Of a stretch of DNA of 64,000 nt, positions 1-8,898 are shown one piece after another. Position 1 is the stretch's first letter; the number at the start of each line of letters is the position of its first letter. The stretch spans positions 496,001 to 560,000 of the forward strand of contig NZ_FCOC02000002.1 in NCBI RefSeq assembly GCF_001544455.2, written 5' to 3'. The notes beneath the pieces are model-generated. The model was not told the origin of the DNA, ran no database searches, and worked only from the letters and a program-made list of their open reading frames with translations. This DNA is from Caballeronia sordidicola. GTDB taxonomy: Bacteria > Pseudomonadota > Gammaproteobacteria > Burkholderiales > Burkholderiaceae. A program made the position numbers and the translations under genes.

Positions 1-417
1 CGCCCGCCGCACTTCGCCAATGTTTCCCAACGGCGGCGATGCAAACCTCACGACCACGCCATTGCTCAGCCGGTATCGGATCACCTGCAAGCGCGGCGCC
101 GCGCCCGCCGCATACACGCCGCGCACGATCTGCAGCGAATTTCCGCCAATCGCGACCGCCGCCTGGCCGGCTTCGTCGTCCGTTGCGGCCTGGCGGGCAT
201 CGATGCGCATCTGGTCGAACAATTGCTGCACCACGCGCTCGTCTTCCATCGCGTTCGTGATCGTCGTGCGTCCGCGCATGATCTGGTCGAGACCGCGCCA
301 CGACAGCACCGCGATCACCGCCAAAATCGCTATCGCGACCAGCATCTCGATCAGCGTGAAGCCACGCTCGCCACGTGAGCGGCGAAGGCGCCGCTCAGAG
401 CGACCGGTTCGTTTCAT
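1..417 (-). CDS. gspJ: Type II secretion minor pseudopilin GspJ, partial
   Basis: Minor pseudopilin of the type II secretion pseudopilus tip. The reading frame starts with ATG at 417 and runs off the left edge, so only about 139 N-terminal residues are present. The N-terminus is a basic leader followed by the prepilin peptidase motif RGFTLIEML and a hydrophobic helix, with the conserved Glu five residues after the cleaved Gly. The start overlaps the end of gspI by 23 bases, which fits translational coupling. GspJ is assigned from position in the gsp operon after H and I as well as from the prepilin motif. The downstream gspK-N genes would lie outside the window. Confidence 0.9.
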   Translation of the reverse strand, partial: MKRTGRSERRLRRSRGERGFTLIEMLVAIAILAVIAVLSWRGLDQIMRGRTTITNAMEDERVVQQLFDQMRIDARQAATDDEAGQAAVAIGGNSLQIVRGVYAAGAAPRLQVIRYRLSNGVVVRFASPPLGNIGEVRRA

Positions 418-790
418 TCGCCACCACCATGACCATTTGCGCGAGATTGCCGGGCCGGCCGGGCGAGGTGACGGACACTTCCACTTTCCTGAAAATCGGA
501 TTTGGCGTAGATGTCACGCGATCCGTGCATGTCAGCCTCAGGTTTCCCTGCGAGCAATCGAATGTCCGCGCGCCGATTTCGGGCCACGAATGCGTGAGCC
601 GCAACTGCGCGAGTTCATTGTCCGCGCTCCATCCGGCGAGCAACCGGTTATGCAAGTCCGCCTCGCCGGTCGCAAGCGATCCCACGGCCCGAAGCGACGC
701 CGCCAGCGCCACCGCAATGATCGCCAGCGCGACGAGCACTTCGATCATGGTGAAACCGCGTGCGTGCTTGAGTGATGGAAGCTTCGCCAT
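395..790 (-). CDS. gspI: Type II secretion minor pseudopilin GspI
   Basis: Minor pseudopilin that forms the pseudopilus tip with GspJ and GspK. The protein has 131 residues, a usual size for the family. It carries a prepilin leader and the GFTMIEVLVALAI motif near residue 12, followed by a hydrophobic helix and a short soluble domain with Cys residues. It sits in the gsp operon: its start codon shares bases with the stop of gspH, and its end overlaps gspJ. Processing by the prepilin peptidase GspO is expected from family knowledge; no gspO is visible here. Confidence 0.92.
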   Translation of the reverse strand: MAKLPSLKHARGFTMIEVLVALAIIAVALAASLRAVGSLATGEADLHNRLLAGWSADNELAQLRLTHSWPEIGARTFDCSQGNLRLTCTDRVTSTPNPIFRKVEVSVTSPGRPGNLAQMVMVVANETNRSL

Positions 791-1302
791 CAGCGCACCC
801 GATACCGGCCGTTGCCCGTACCCACAATCGTCGCCCGTCCCACGGCAGAAACAATCGTCACTTCCATGGGGGTATCGATCGCTTCCGTGCCGAACACCAG
901 ACGTCCCGCTTCCTGATCCGAGCCCAGGTACTGAATCGTCACGCCGGTCACGCCGCCTTCCCAGCGGCGCGGGCGCAGCAAGTCGTCACGCAGCGGACGC
1001 CAGCCGTCTTCGGTACGGACATCGAAACGAAAACCGCCGTCAAGCGGCTGCCACGCAATAGGCCGGGCGCGCACTTGAGCCTCGTCCCCCGCCGATTCGA
1101 ACAGCAGCGCGAGCCGCTGCGCTTCCTCGTTCAGATCCGTGCGCGGATTGCGCGTGAGTTGCAGCGAAGCAAGCGACACGAGCAACCCCGCAATCACCAA
1201 CACCACCAGCATTTCCAGCAACGTGAAGCCAGCTTGCGGCCGTGCCTTCGCCGCGCGCTGCGGCTTAAAGGCTGAACGATCCGGCTCGTGCTGCTGGTTC
1301 AC
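790..1302 (-). CDS. gspH: Type II secretion minor pseudopilin GspH
   Basis: Minor pseudopilin (170 aa) with a basic leader of about 24 residues, then the cleavage motif AGFTLLEMLVVLVIAG and a hydrophobic helix. GspH belongs to the pseudopilus of the type II secretion system that pushes folded exoproteins through the GspD secretin. It follows gspG by 24 bases and overlaps gspI at its end. The leader is longer than in GspG. An internal start is possible, but the ATG at 1302 gives the best fit to operon spacing. Confidence 0.9.
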   Translation of the reverse strand: MNQQHEPDRSAFKPQRAAKARPQAGFTLLEMLVVLVIAGLLVSLASLQLTRNPRTDLNEEAQRLALLFESAGDEAQVRARPIAWQPLDGGFRFDVRTEDGWRPLRDDLLRPRRWEGGVTGVTIQYLGSDQEAGRLVFGTEAIDTPMEVTIVSAVGRATIVGTGNGRYRVR

Positions 1303-1326
1303 GTCGGTTACTTCTATAAAAAATGC

Positions 1327-1803
1327 TTATTGCCACGAGCCGACATCGGCATCATTGCCCTCGCCGCCCGGCTTGTTGTCCGCGCCATAGCTGAACACGT
1401 CCACTTCTCCATGCACGCCCGGGTTCAGATATTGATACTGCGCGCCCCACGGGTCGTTCGGCAGGCGTTCGAGATAACCGCCGTCCTTCCAGTTGTTCGG
1501 AATCGGATCGTTGGTCGGCTTTTCGATCAGCGCGCGCAGACCCTGCTCCTGCGTCGGATAACGGCCGTTATCCAGCCGATACAACTTCATCGCCTGCATG
1601 ATCGTGCCTATGTCCTGCTTCGCCGCCACGCGCCGCGCTTCGTCCGGACGGCTCATGATCTTCGGCACGATCAGCGCCGCGAGAATGCCGAGAATGGCGA
1701 TCACCACCATGATTTCGATCAGCGTGAAACCGCGCTGACGGCGTTTTTGCTGTGTGCCTTGCGCCGTCTGGAGTGCGTCGCGGCGCTTCATCAACATTTG
1801 CAT
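1327..1803 (-). CDS. gspG: Type II secretion major pseudopilin GspG
   Basis: Major pseudopilin, the main subunit of the type II secretion pseudopilus. From the ATG at 1803 the product is 158 aa with the motif RGFTLIEIMVVIAILG and the GspG-specific C-terminal signature around LPNDPWGAQYQYLNPG, which contributes to the calcium-binding loop in the family. I chose 1803 over the longer frame (to 1920) because AGGAAGA lies 8 bases upstream and the 39 extra residues do not look like a prepilin leader. About 190 bases separate it from gspC, the largest gap inside the operon, so an internal promoter is possible. Confidence 0.93.
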   Translation of the reverse strand: MQMLMKRRDALQTAQGTQQKRRQRGFTLIEIMVVIAILGILAALIVPKIMSRPDEARRVAAKQDIGTIMQAMKLYRLDNGRYPTQEQGLRALIEKPTNDPIPNNWKDGGYLERLPNDPWGAQYQYLNPGVHGEVDVFSYGADNKPGGEGNDADVGSWQ

Positions 1804-1992
1804 GACTTGATCTTCCTTTCCAATTTTGATGTCGTTCACGGCGCGCGTCAGATCGCCGCGCCATGATTTTTTCACTCTCTGTCCGCAGGCAACGCCTGGT
1901 TGTTGTGGACAGGAAAGCATTCTATAGGTGCGGCGTAAGGTGATTTCGCCTCGCGCGCCCGCCTCGTTCGATCCCTTTGATCTCGCGCTGCC

Positions 1993-2406
1993 TCAGCGCA
2001 CATAAATTGTCGGTCCCGGCGCATTTGGCGGCAGGAACACTTCAGAAAGCGCGCCTTTTCTGTCGATGATGATCGAGCGCTTGCGCACTTCCTTGATCGT
2101 CACGCCTTGCGTCAAAGGACCGCCGAGCGAAATCGCGCGCGCCGGTTCGCCGCCGTAGCTGACAATCGCCGCCGCGCCGTGCTGCAAGGCCAGAATGCCG
2201 AACAGATGCACGTCCTGGTTCTCCTGACGCTTCAACTGGCCGCCAAACAGCGTGGCCGCGAGTTCCGTGGAAGGCGCGCGCCCCGCCGCTGCTGCGGGCA
2301 ACGGCGCGCTCTGATGCGATGTCAGCGTGACGATCCACCAGGTCAGCGTCGCGCAGAAAACGGCCAGCGCGGCGAGCGTGAGAAGACGGGTTTGGAGGGC
2401 GTTCAT
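1993..2406 (-). CDS. gspC: Type II secretion inner-membrane protein GspC, short form without PDZ
   Basis: GspC links the inner-membrane platform to the GspD secretin. The product is 137 aa, with one N-terminal membrane helix (about residues 8-28) and then a homology-region-like beta domain ending in FLPPNAPGPTIYVR. Classical GspC proteins are roughly 270-300 aa and end in a PDZ or coiled-coil domain; none is present here, and the frame ends cleanly with no sign of a frameshift. Assignment rests on the topology, the HR-like region and the location between gspF and gspG, an arrangement I associate with Burkholderia. Confidence 0.75.
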   Translation of the reverse strand: MNALQTRLLTLAALAVFCATLTWWIVTLTSHQSAPLPAAAAGRAPSTELAATLFGGQLKRQENQDVHLFGILALQHGAAAIVSYGGEPARAISLGGPLTQGVTIKEVRKRSIIIDRKGALSEVFLPPNAPGPTIYVR

Positions 2407-2419
2407 AAGGTCGGCTTCT

Positions 2420-3637
2420 TCACTGCACCAGATTGTTCAATTCGATGATCGGCAACATCACTGCGAGCACGATCACGAGCACGACGCCGCCCATCGCGAG
2501 GATCAGGAGCGGTTCGAGCAGGCTTGTCAGGAACATCGTGCGGCGTTCGAGTTCGCGCGCTTCGCCTTCGGATGCGCGGTCGAGCATGGTGGTGACGTCG
2601 CCGGTCGCTTCGCCGGAACGGATCAGATGGACCAGCACCGGCGGAAACGTCTTCGTGTTGCCGAGCGCGCGCGACAGCGACGTGCCTTCGCGCACGCGAA
2701 TAATCGCGTCTTGTACGTTTTCGCTCATCGCGCGATTGCTCAGCGTTTCGCCAGCGGCTTGCAGCGCGCGCAGGATAGGCACGCCGGCCGCCGTCAGGAT
2801 TGCCAATGTGCTGGCAAAACGCACGGTGTTGTATCCGCGAACCAGTTTGCCGAGCAGCGGCGCAGTCAAGAGCCAGCGGTCGAACGCCATGCGCGGCCCA
2901 GGCCGCGCAAGCAATGTCTTGATGAACCAGCTGATTACAATCACGCCGATCAGCATGGCCCACCAGTAATTCCGGACGAAACCGGAAAGCGCCATCATCG
3001 CGATGGTGAGGAACGGCAGCGACTGCTTGGTGCTGGCAAAGACGTTCACCACCTGCGGCACCACGTAGCTCAGCAAGAACGTGACAATGCCAAATGCGAT
3101 CAACGTGACGATGGCCGGATACGTGAACGCAAGCACGATCTTCTGCTTGAGCGCATTACGCTGTTCAATGTAATCCGCAAGCCGCGACAACACGAGCCCA
3201 AGCTTGCCCGTATGTTCGCCAGCGGCCACCAGCGCCCGATAAATCTCCGGGAAATCGCGCGGATGCTCAGCAAGCGCGCTGGCAAACGAATGGCCGCCAA
3301 GCACTTCGGCGCGTATCGCGGCCATTAGTTCGCGAATGTAATCACGCTCGGATTGCTCGGTCAGGACCGACAGGGTTTCGCCGAGCGGCAATCCCGCAAT
3401 CAACAAGCTCGCAAGCTGGCGCGTGAGGATGGCCTGCTCGCGCTGCGACAAACGTTTCCCCAGCGACAAACGCTGTTTGCGCTCGCCACGCGTACGAGAC
3501 CCGGCTGCCTCCACGACAAGCGGCGTGAGCCCTTGCGTACGCAACTGGCTGCGCGCGGAGCGGGCGCTGTCGGCATCGAGCACGCCTGTTTGCGACTTGC
3601 CCGCCTGATCGATTGCTTCGAAACGAAACGCCGGCAT
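2420..3637 (-). CDS. gspF: Type II secretion inner-membrane platform protein GspF
   Basis: Polytopic inner-membrane platform protein (405 aa, normal family length) that couples GspE ATPase to pseudopilus growth. It contains two repeated T2SSF domains, at about residues 70-195 and 270-395, and three hydrophobic segments near residues 170, 220 and 378. The N-terminus (MPAFRFEAIDQAGK) is typical of GspF/PilC proteins. It begins six bases after gspE and is followed 13 bases later by gspC, so it is part of the gsp operon. Confidence 0.95.
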   Translation of the reverse strand: MPAFRFEAIDQAGKSQTGVLDADSARSARSQLRTQGLTPLVVEAAGSRTRGERKQRLSLGKRLSQREQAILTRQLASLLIAGLPLGETLSVLTEQSERDYIRELMAAIRAEVLGGHSFASALAEHPRDFPEIYRALVAAGEHTGKLGLVLSRLADYIEQRNALKQKIVLAFTYPAIVTLIAFGIVTFLLSYVVPQVVNVFASTKQSLPFLTIAMMALSGFVRNYWWAMLIGVIVISWFIKTLLARPGPRMAFDRWLLTAPLLGKLVRGYNTVRFASTLAILTAAGVPILRALQAAGETLSNRAMSENVQDAIIRVREGTSLSRALGNTKTFPPVLVHLIRSGEATGDVTTMLDRASEGEARELERRTMFLTSLLEPLLILAMGGVVLVIVLAVMLPIIELNNLVQ

Positions 3638-3643
3638 GGATGT

Positions 3644-5134
3644 TTAGTCTCCGCCCGTCACGCGCAGCACTTCTTCAAGCGAAGTCGCGCCAGTCGCCAG
3701 CCACCGGTTCGCGTCTTCACGCAGCGTGCGCATGCCCTGTTCGCGGCCAGCCGTCAAAATTTCGGCATCCGATGCATTGCGGTGAATCAACGCGCGGATC
3801 GGGTCGTCTAGCAGCAAAAGTTCGTACACGCCGCGCCGTCCTGCATAGCCGGAGTTGCCGCATTTATCGCATCCGACCGCGTGCCAATGCATGTGGCCAT
3901 TTTCCGTGCGCTGTTCCTTGCACACCGGACACAACTGGCGCACGAGCCGCTGCGCCAACACGCCAAGCAGCGACGAAGCCAGCAAATACGGCTCCACGCC
4001 CATGTCGGTCAGACGTGTCACCGCCGAGGCCGCGTCGTTCGTGTGCAGCGTGGCGAGCACGAGGTGACCCGTCAGCGACGCCTGCACCGCAATCTGCGCC
4101 GTTTCCAGATCGCGGATTTCCCCGATCATGATGATGTCAGGATCCTGCCGCAGAATGGATCGCAACGCGCGCGCGAAAGTCATGCCAATGCGCTCGTTCA
4201 CCTGCGTCTGGCCAATCCCGCCCAGATCGTATTCGATAGGATCTTCCACCGTCATGATGTTGGTGGTCGCCGTTTCGAGGCGCGACATGGCGGCATACAG
4301 CGTGGTCGTCTTGCCGGAACCCGTCGGACCCGTCACGAGCACGATGCCGTGCGGGCGGCCGATCAGCTTGTCGAAATGAACCAGCGTGTCGCGCGCCATG
4401 CCGAGCGTTTCGAGGTTCAGGCGTTGCGCGTCTTTTTCCAGCAGACGCAGCACCGCGCGTTCGCCGTGACCGGTCGGCAATGTGGAAACACGCACGTCCA
4501 CCGGCCGGCCGCCGACGCGCAGCGTGATCCGCCCGTCTTGCGGAAGCCGTTTTTCGGCGATATCGAGCTGCGCCATGATCTTGATCCGCGAGATCAGCGC
4601 GCCATGCAGCGCCTTCTTCGGGCGCACGACGTCGCGCAAGGTGCCATCGACACGAAAACGCACGACGGAAGACGTCTCGAACGGTTCAATATGAATATCC
4701 GATGCCTGCTCGCGCGCCGCCTGCGTCAGCAACGCATTGATCATGCGAATGATCGGCGCGTCGTCCTCCGACTCGAGCAAATCCTCGATCTCGGGAATGT
4801 CCTGCATCAGGCGCGACAAATCGACTTCGCCTTCCACTTCGCCCACCACCTGCGCCGCGCTGCCGTCGTTGCGCGAGTAGGCGGAATTGATCGCCGCGGA
4901 AAGCTCGTCCACCGGCAAACGCACAATAGACAGCGCGCCGAAGTTGCGGGCGACTTCGGCGAGTGCGGCGTCGCTGGTTTTGTCGCTGATCCACACTTCA
5001 ATGCTGTCCGCGTGCTGATGCGCGACGAGAATCTGCCCCGTGCGCGCGAACGCGTACGGGATCAGCCGTGCCGCGAGCGGCGACGGAATACTCGTGGCGA
5101 CATGTGCTGCTGCGGACAGGTTCAACGTACTCAC
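3644..5134 (-). CDS. gspE: Type II secretion traffic ATPase GspE
   Basis: Cytoplasmic hexameric ATPase that powers pseudopilus assembly. From the GTG at 5134, whose GTGA overlaps the gspD stop, the product is 496 aa, the usual length. It has an N1E-type domain, Walker A GPTGSGKTTTLYA (about residue 265), Asp and His boxes, and a C-terminal CPVC / CDKC tetracysteine zinc-binding loop characteristic of GspE. The longer open frame to 5401 is antisense to the Pro/Gln-rich tail of gspD and was not used. Confidence 0.95.
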   Translation of the reverse strand: MSTLNLSAAAHVATSIPSPLAARLIPYAFARTGQILVAHQHADSIEVWISDKTSDAALAEVARNFGALSIVRLPVDELSAAINSAYSRNDGSAAQVVGEVEGEVDLSRLMQDIPEIEDLLESEDDAPIIRMINALLTQAAREQASDIHIEPFETSSVVRFRVDGTLRDVVRPKKALHGALISRIKIMAQLDIAEKRLPQDGRITLRVGGRPVDVRVSTLPTGHGERAVLRLLEKDAQRLNLETLGMARDTLVHFDKLIGRPHGIVLVTGPTGSGKTTTLYAAMSRLETATTNIMTVEDPIEYDLGGIGQTQVNERIGMTFARALRSILRQDPDIIMIGEIRDLETAQIAVQASLTGHLVLATLHTNDAASAVTRLTDMGVEPYLLASSLLGVLAQRLVRQLCPVCKEQRTENGHMHWHAVGCDKCGNSGYAGRRGVYELLLLDDPIRALIHRNASDAEILTAGREQGMRTLREDANRWLATGATSLEEVLRVTGGD

Positions 5135-7599
5135 GGCTTGGCTCCTGCATCGCCATTGAGCGGCACGCCCGGCGCCGGGTTGTTGTTCGGCACGGCGTAG
5201 TTGTTCACATTCGCGGGCTGCTGCGGCTGCGGTTGCGGCTGATACGGCTGCTGCTGGCCCGGCGGTTGCGCCTGCTGGTATTGCTGCTGCCCTTGATATT
5301 GATCTTGTTGCTCCAGCGACTGTTGCTGGCCCCTTGGCGGCCTGGCCTGCGGCAGGGTCGTACTGCCGCCTTGCGACGGCGAGCGTGTCATATTGTTCCA
5401 ATCGAACAAGTTCTGCGACGCCACGCCACCCTGGCTCGGGCCAATCGGCGGCGGCGGAAGCACCGGAACGTCGCGATCTTTTTCGATCCGGTTATCGGAG
5501 ATCGAGTTGTACTGTTGCTGGCGCAGGTATTCGTAGCGATCGTTCGAGATCTGCGAACTGGTGGCCTGATCGCGCACGATGACCGGACGCAGGAACACCA
5601 TCAGGTTAGTCTTCGTCCGGGTCTTCTGCTCGCTGCGAAACAATTGTCCAATCCACGGAATGTCGCCAAGCAGCGGCACCTTGCTGTTGCTCGTGTTGTA
5701 CTGATCTTGCATCAATCCGCCCAGTACGACAATTTCGCCATCGTCGGCAAGAATGGTCGACTGGATGGAACGCGTGTTGATAGTCACGCCGCCAGGATTG
5801 TTGGTCGTGGTGGTATCGACGCTTGAATCTTCCTGGTAAAGCTGAAGCTTCAGAATGCCGTCCTGCGTGATCTGCGGCTTCACGTGCAGCGTCACGCCCA
5901 CGTCGCGGCGGTCAAACGTGTTGAACGCGGACACCGACGTACCGGTATTCGCCGTCGGCGTGGCGTACGAACCGGTCACCACCGGAACGTTCTGGCCGAC
6001 CACGATCTTCGCTTCCTCGTTGTCGAGCGTAATGAGGTTAGGCGTTGAAAGAATGTTGGCGTCCGCTGACGTCGACAGCGCCTGCAGCAAACCGCCAAGT
6101 CCGAAGAAGTTGCCGAACTTATGCAGCAAGCCGATGTTCAAGCCCTGCGCGAGCAATCCCGTCTGCCCGGCAAGCGAGGACGGGTTACTGCCCACCGCGT
6201 ACCCGGCGGCTGTCAGGTCGACAATGTTGCTGCTGCCCGTGCCGAAGTTCGAGCCGCCGTAAATGGCGTTGTTGCCACCGCTCGACAACAGCGCGCCTTG
6301 CCACTGAATGCCGAGATTCGCGCCCGTCGTGGCGGACAGTTCAACAATCAGCGCTTCGATATAAACCTGCGGCCGGCGTGCATCGAGTTGATCGATAACG
6401 GTGCGCAAGTTGCGATACACCGGGTCCGACGCCGTGATGATCAGCGAGTTGGTTGACGTATCGGCCTGGATCATGCCGTTGCCGGGCTGGTCGTTGCCGC
6501 CGCTGCTGTCGTTGTTGTTATTGCTGAAACTCTTGTCGTTGCTCTGGCCACCGCCGCCCATCGGGTTGCTGCTCGATGACGAACTGCTGCCGCCCAGACC
6601 ACCCGGCAATGGCGGCAAGCCGTTCGTTCCCGTCGACGAATTGGAACCAAGGCCGCTCTGCCCGAACGAGCCTGAACCACCCGACGACCCCGATCCGGAC
6701 GAAGACGAGGACGAACTGTCGCCGCCCTTGCCCATCATCGCGCGCAAGGTCTTGGCAAGACGCGTGGCGTCCGCGTTGCGCAGCGAGACAACGTGCATGT
6801 TGCCGGGCTGCGTGGTCGCGGAGTCGAGCTTGTGCGCAAGCTGCTTCGCCGCTGCCAGCCGCGAACTGCTGGATGCGCGCAGCAACAACGAGTTGGTGCG
6901 CGAATCTGCCGTGACGGTGACTTTCAGCGTGGCGTCGGTGCTGCCGATCGATCCTGGATCGAGCAGCTTGCTCATCTGTTCGGCCACATCGAGCGCATTC
7001 GCGTTCTTCAGCGCGACGACGTCGACCTGACGTCCCGCCGCTGTATCGATTCCCGCGATGATGCTGCCAATGCGCCGCACATTGTCGGCGTAATCGGTCA
7101 CGACCAGCGTGTTGTTCGCCGGATAGGCCGCAATCGTATTGTTCGGCGAGATGAGCGGCCGCAACACCGGCAACAGGTTGTTGGCCGACTCGTTGTGCAG
7201 ATCGAAAACCTGCGTGATGACCTGGTCGCCCCTCGCGGTCGGCGCGTTGCCAACATAAGTGGGTACGCCCTGCAGCTTTGCGTCGGCTTCGGGCACGACC
7301 TTCAGCACTCCGTGATCCTGTACGAGCGCGAAGCCCTGCATCCGCAATGCTGACTGCAGCGTCTTCAAGGCCTGATCTTCCGGCACCGGATTTTCCGATA
7401 CCAGATTCAACTGCCCTTTGACCCGGGGGTCGACGATGATTGTTTTTCCCGTCGCGGCACCGATCGCCTTTGCAACCTGATCGATGTCCGCATTGACGAA
7501 ATTCAGTGTCACTTGTGCGTGCGCGAGTTGCGTGGTGACAAGACCAGCCACCAGCAAAGCCGTCGCCGCGCGACGCAATGCCATACGTTTTCTTCTCAT
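5131..7599 (-). CDS. gspD: Type II secretion outer-membrane secretin GspD
   Basis: Outer-membrane secretin through which folded proteins leave the periplasm. The 822-aa product starts with a signal peptide ending near AHAQ, followed by N0-N3 domains (about residues 30-430) and the secretin domain (about 430-690, including VPLLGDIPWIGQLF). Two low-complexity segments stand out. One is a Ser/Gly/Asn-rich insert at about residues 295-380 within the N-domain region. The other is a Gln/Pro-rich tail over the last 100 or so residues. An alternative ATG at 7584 has a better-spaced AGAAG. No C-terminal pilotin signature was recognised. First gene of the operon. Confidence 0.96.
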   Translation of the reverse strand: MRRKRMALRRAATALLVAGLVTTQLAHAQVTLNFVNADIDQVAKAIGAATGKTIIVDPRVKGQLNLVSENPVPEDQALKTLQSALRMQGFALVQDHGVLKVVPEADAKLQGVPTYVGNAPTARGDQVITQVFDLHNESANNLLPVLRPLISPNNTIAAYPANNTLVVTDYADNVRRIGSIIAGIDTAAGRQVDVVALKNANALDVAEQMSKLLDPGSIGSTDATLKVTVTADSRTNSLLLRASSSSRLAAAKQLAHKLDSATTQPGNMHVVSLRNADATRLAKTLRAMMGKGGDSSSSSSSGSGSSGGSGSFGQSGLGSNSSTGTNGLPPLPGGLGGSSSSSSSNPMGGGGQSNDKSFSNNNNDSSGGNDQPGNGMIQADTSTNSLIITASDPVYRNLRTVIDQLDARRPQVYIEALIVELSATTGANLGIQWQGALLSSGGNNAIYGGSNFGTGSSNIVDLTAAGYAVGSNPSSLAGQTGLLAQGLNIGLLHKFGNFFGLGGLLQALSTSADANILSTPNLITLDNEEAKIVVGQNVPVVTGSYATPTANTGTSVSAFNTFDRRDVGVTLHVKPQITQDGILKLQLYQEDSSVDTTTTNNPGGVTINTRSIQSTILADDGEIVVLGGLMQDQYNTSNSKVPLLGDIPWIGQLFRSEQKTRTKTNLMVFLRPVIVRDQATSSQISNDRYEYLRQQQYNSISDNRIEKDRDVPVLPPPPIGPSQGGVASQNLFDWNNMTRSPSQGGSTTLPQARPPRGQQQSLEQQDQYQGQQQYQQAQPPGQQQPYQPQPQPQQPANVNNYAVPNNNPAPGVPLNGDAGAKP

Positions 7600-8232
7600 G
7601 GAGTGTGATGTCTAGACCTGCTGATAACGCCGCACCCGACACATCGAATTAAGTGCCAATTCGACACTTTTACCGCCCGATAGTCCGCTGCCAACGTTTC
7701 CAGGGCCGATGCCCGGGCAATGCCATATCCCAAAAACGTGAACCATAGCAGCTTTTGATGTCCGTTTTGTCACAAAACTACTATCAATTGGCTGACGACG
7801 CACAATTTTCAAAAACACCTGAAGATTCAATTAATTCCATTTTAGAAAGGTAAATTTTTCTCCATGATTTTTGATGCCTACTAGGTATCCGTTTCCCAGC
7901 AAGGCATCCCGGAATTGTCATATTTTTGCGGCTTCTCTCGTACAGGCGACGTATCCACATCGGACCGGCTTATAAAGGAAAGATCACACGAAACCTTTGC
8001 TTGCAAAAAATTTGCTGCCGGTTGGCGCAGGATAGCTGGCGTATGTCGGATGGCCGAATTTAAAACGAAATAGTCTGCCGGTATGATACGGGCGGATTGA
8101 CGTTCCGGATGCGCTCTGTTCGGGTGGGTTTTCCCGTGTTTTCAATGCCTTACCACGTGTTACGCAGTCTTACCCGCTTCGCCGGGCACATGGACCTTTT
8201 ACGTCCGGAGCCTCGCGAAAGGAAAACAGCGT
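7600..8232. other. Intergenic region between divergent gspD and transglycosylase gene
   Basis: About 630 bases between the divergent gspD operon and the lytic transglycosylase gene. It is AT-richer than its surroundings around 7740-8000, as expected for divergent promoters. A TATGAT sequence at 8082-8087 could be a -10 element for the rightward gene, but no good -35 partner was found. A 72-codon minus-strand frame here has no recognisable features and I do not call it. Confidence 0.4.
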
Positions 8233-8271
8233 GTGGGCGTCAGGCGCGCCGTTGATCAAGTGGACCTACAG

Positions 8272-8721
8272 ATGATGAAACTAGTGTTGCAATTTCTTGC
8301 GCTTGGATTTGGTGGCCTGCTTATGGCTGCGCCGGCGCACGCCGACTGCTTCGACGAAGCGGCCAAATATCAGAAAGTGAACCCGTTGATATTGCGGGCG
8401 ATTGCATGGCAAGAGTCACACAACCAGCCCGGCGCCATGAACAAGAATGCGAACGGTTCGATTGACTACGGTCTCATGCAGATCAACTCGATCCATCTGG
8501 GCCAGCTTGCGCAATACGGCATCTCCACCACCACGCTGATGGAACCCTGCAAGTCAGTGTACGTAGCAGCCTGGCATTTGCGCCAGAAAATGAACAAGTA
8601 TGGCAACACGTGGCAAGCAGTCGGCGCTTACCACTCGGAAACGCCTTCGTTGCGCGATCAGTATTCAAAGCAGATCATCGCCATCCTCGGGAAGTGGAAA
8701 CTGTTGACGGCTTCGCGTTGA
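8272..8721 (+). CDS. Lytic transglycosylase, IagB/IpgF/VirB1 type, secreted
   Basis: Small SLT-family lytic transglycosylase that would cleave periplasmic peptidoglycan, typically to make room for secretion machines. The product is about 149 aa from ATG 8272, with a signal peptide ending AHA and the catalytic motif AIAWQESHNQPGA (Glu in ESH). The SLT signatures GLMQINS and a C-terminal AYHS stretch follow. Two Cys residues could form a disulfide, as in IagB. A GTG at 8233 preceded by AAAGGAAAA would add 13 residues before the hydrophobic core, and the choice is uncertain. Its divergent placement next to gspD suggests a role with type II secretion, which is inference. Confidence 0.88.
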   Translation: MMKLVLQFLALGFGGLLMAAPAHADCFDEAAKYQKVNPLILRAIAWQESHNQPGAMNKNANGSIDYGLMQINSIHLGQLAQYGISTTTLMEPCKSVYVAAWHLRQKMNKYGNTWQAVGAYHSETPSLRDQYSKQIIAILGKWKLLTASR

Positions 8722-8898
8722 CTCTCCTGAATTTCCAATCTTGTTCAAGCGTTTTTCATCGCATGGCGCGGCGTTCCAGCCGGGTTTGATGCACAATTCC
8801 GCGTTCCGGCTCGCCACTTAAACGAGCGATTTTTCTTGAAAGCGCCCCGCTCATTTTGCGGCCGCGCGCGCGAATTCGCGCCTTTCCAAGCCAACGCG

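Noticed and set aside
5135..5401. N-terminal extension of GspE
   Set aside because: It is antisense to the Gln/Pro-rich end of gspD. The GTG overlapping the gspD stop gives normal GspE length.
7612..7830. 72-codon minus-strand frame upstream of gspD
   Set aside because: No domain, no ribosome site, AT-rich promoter-like region.
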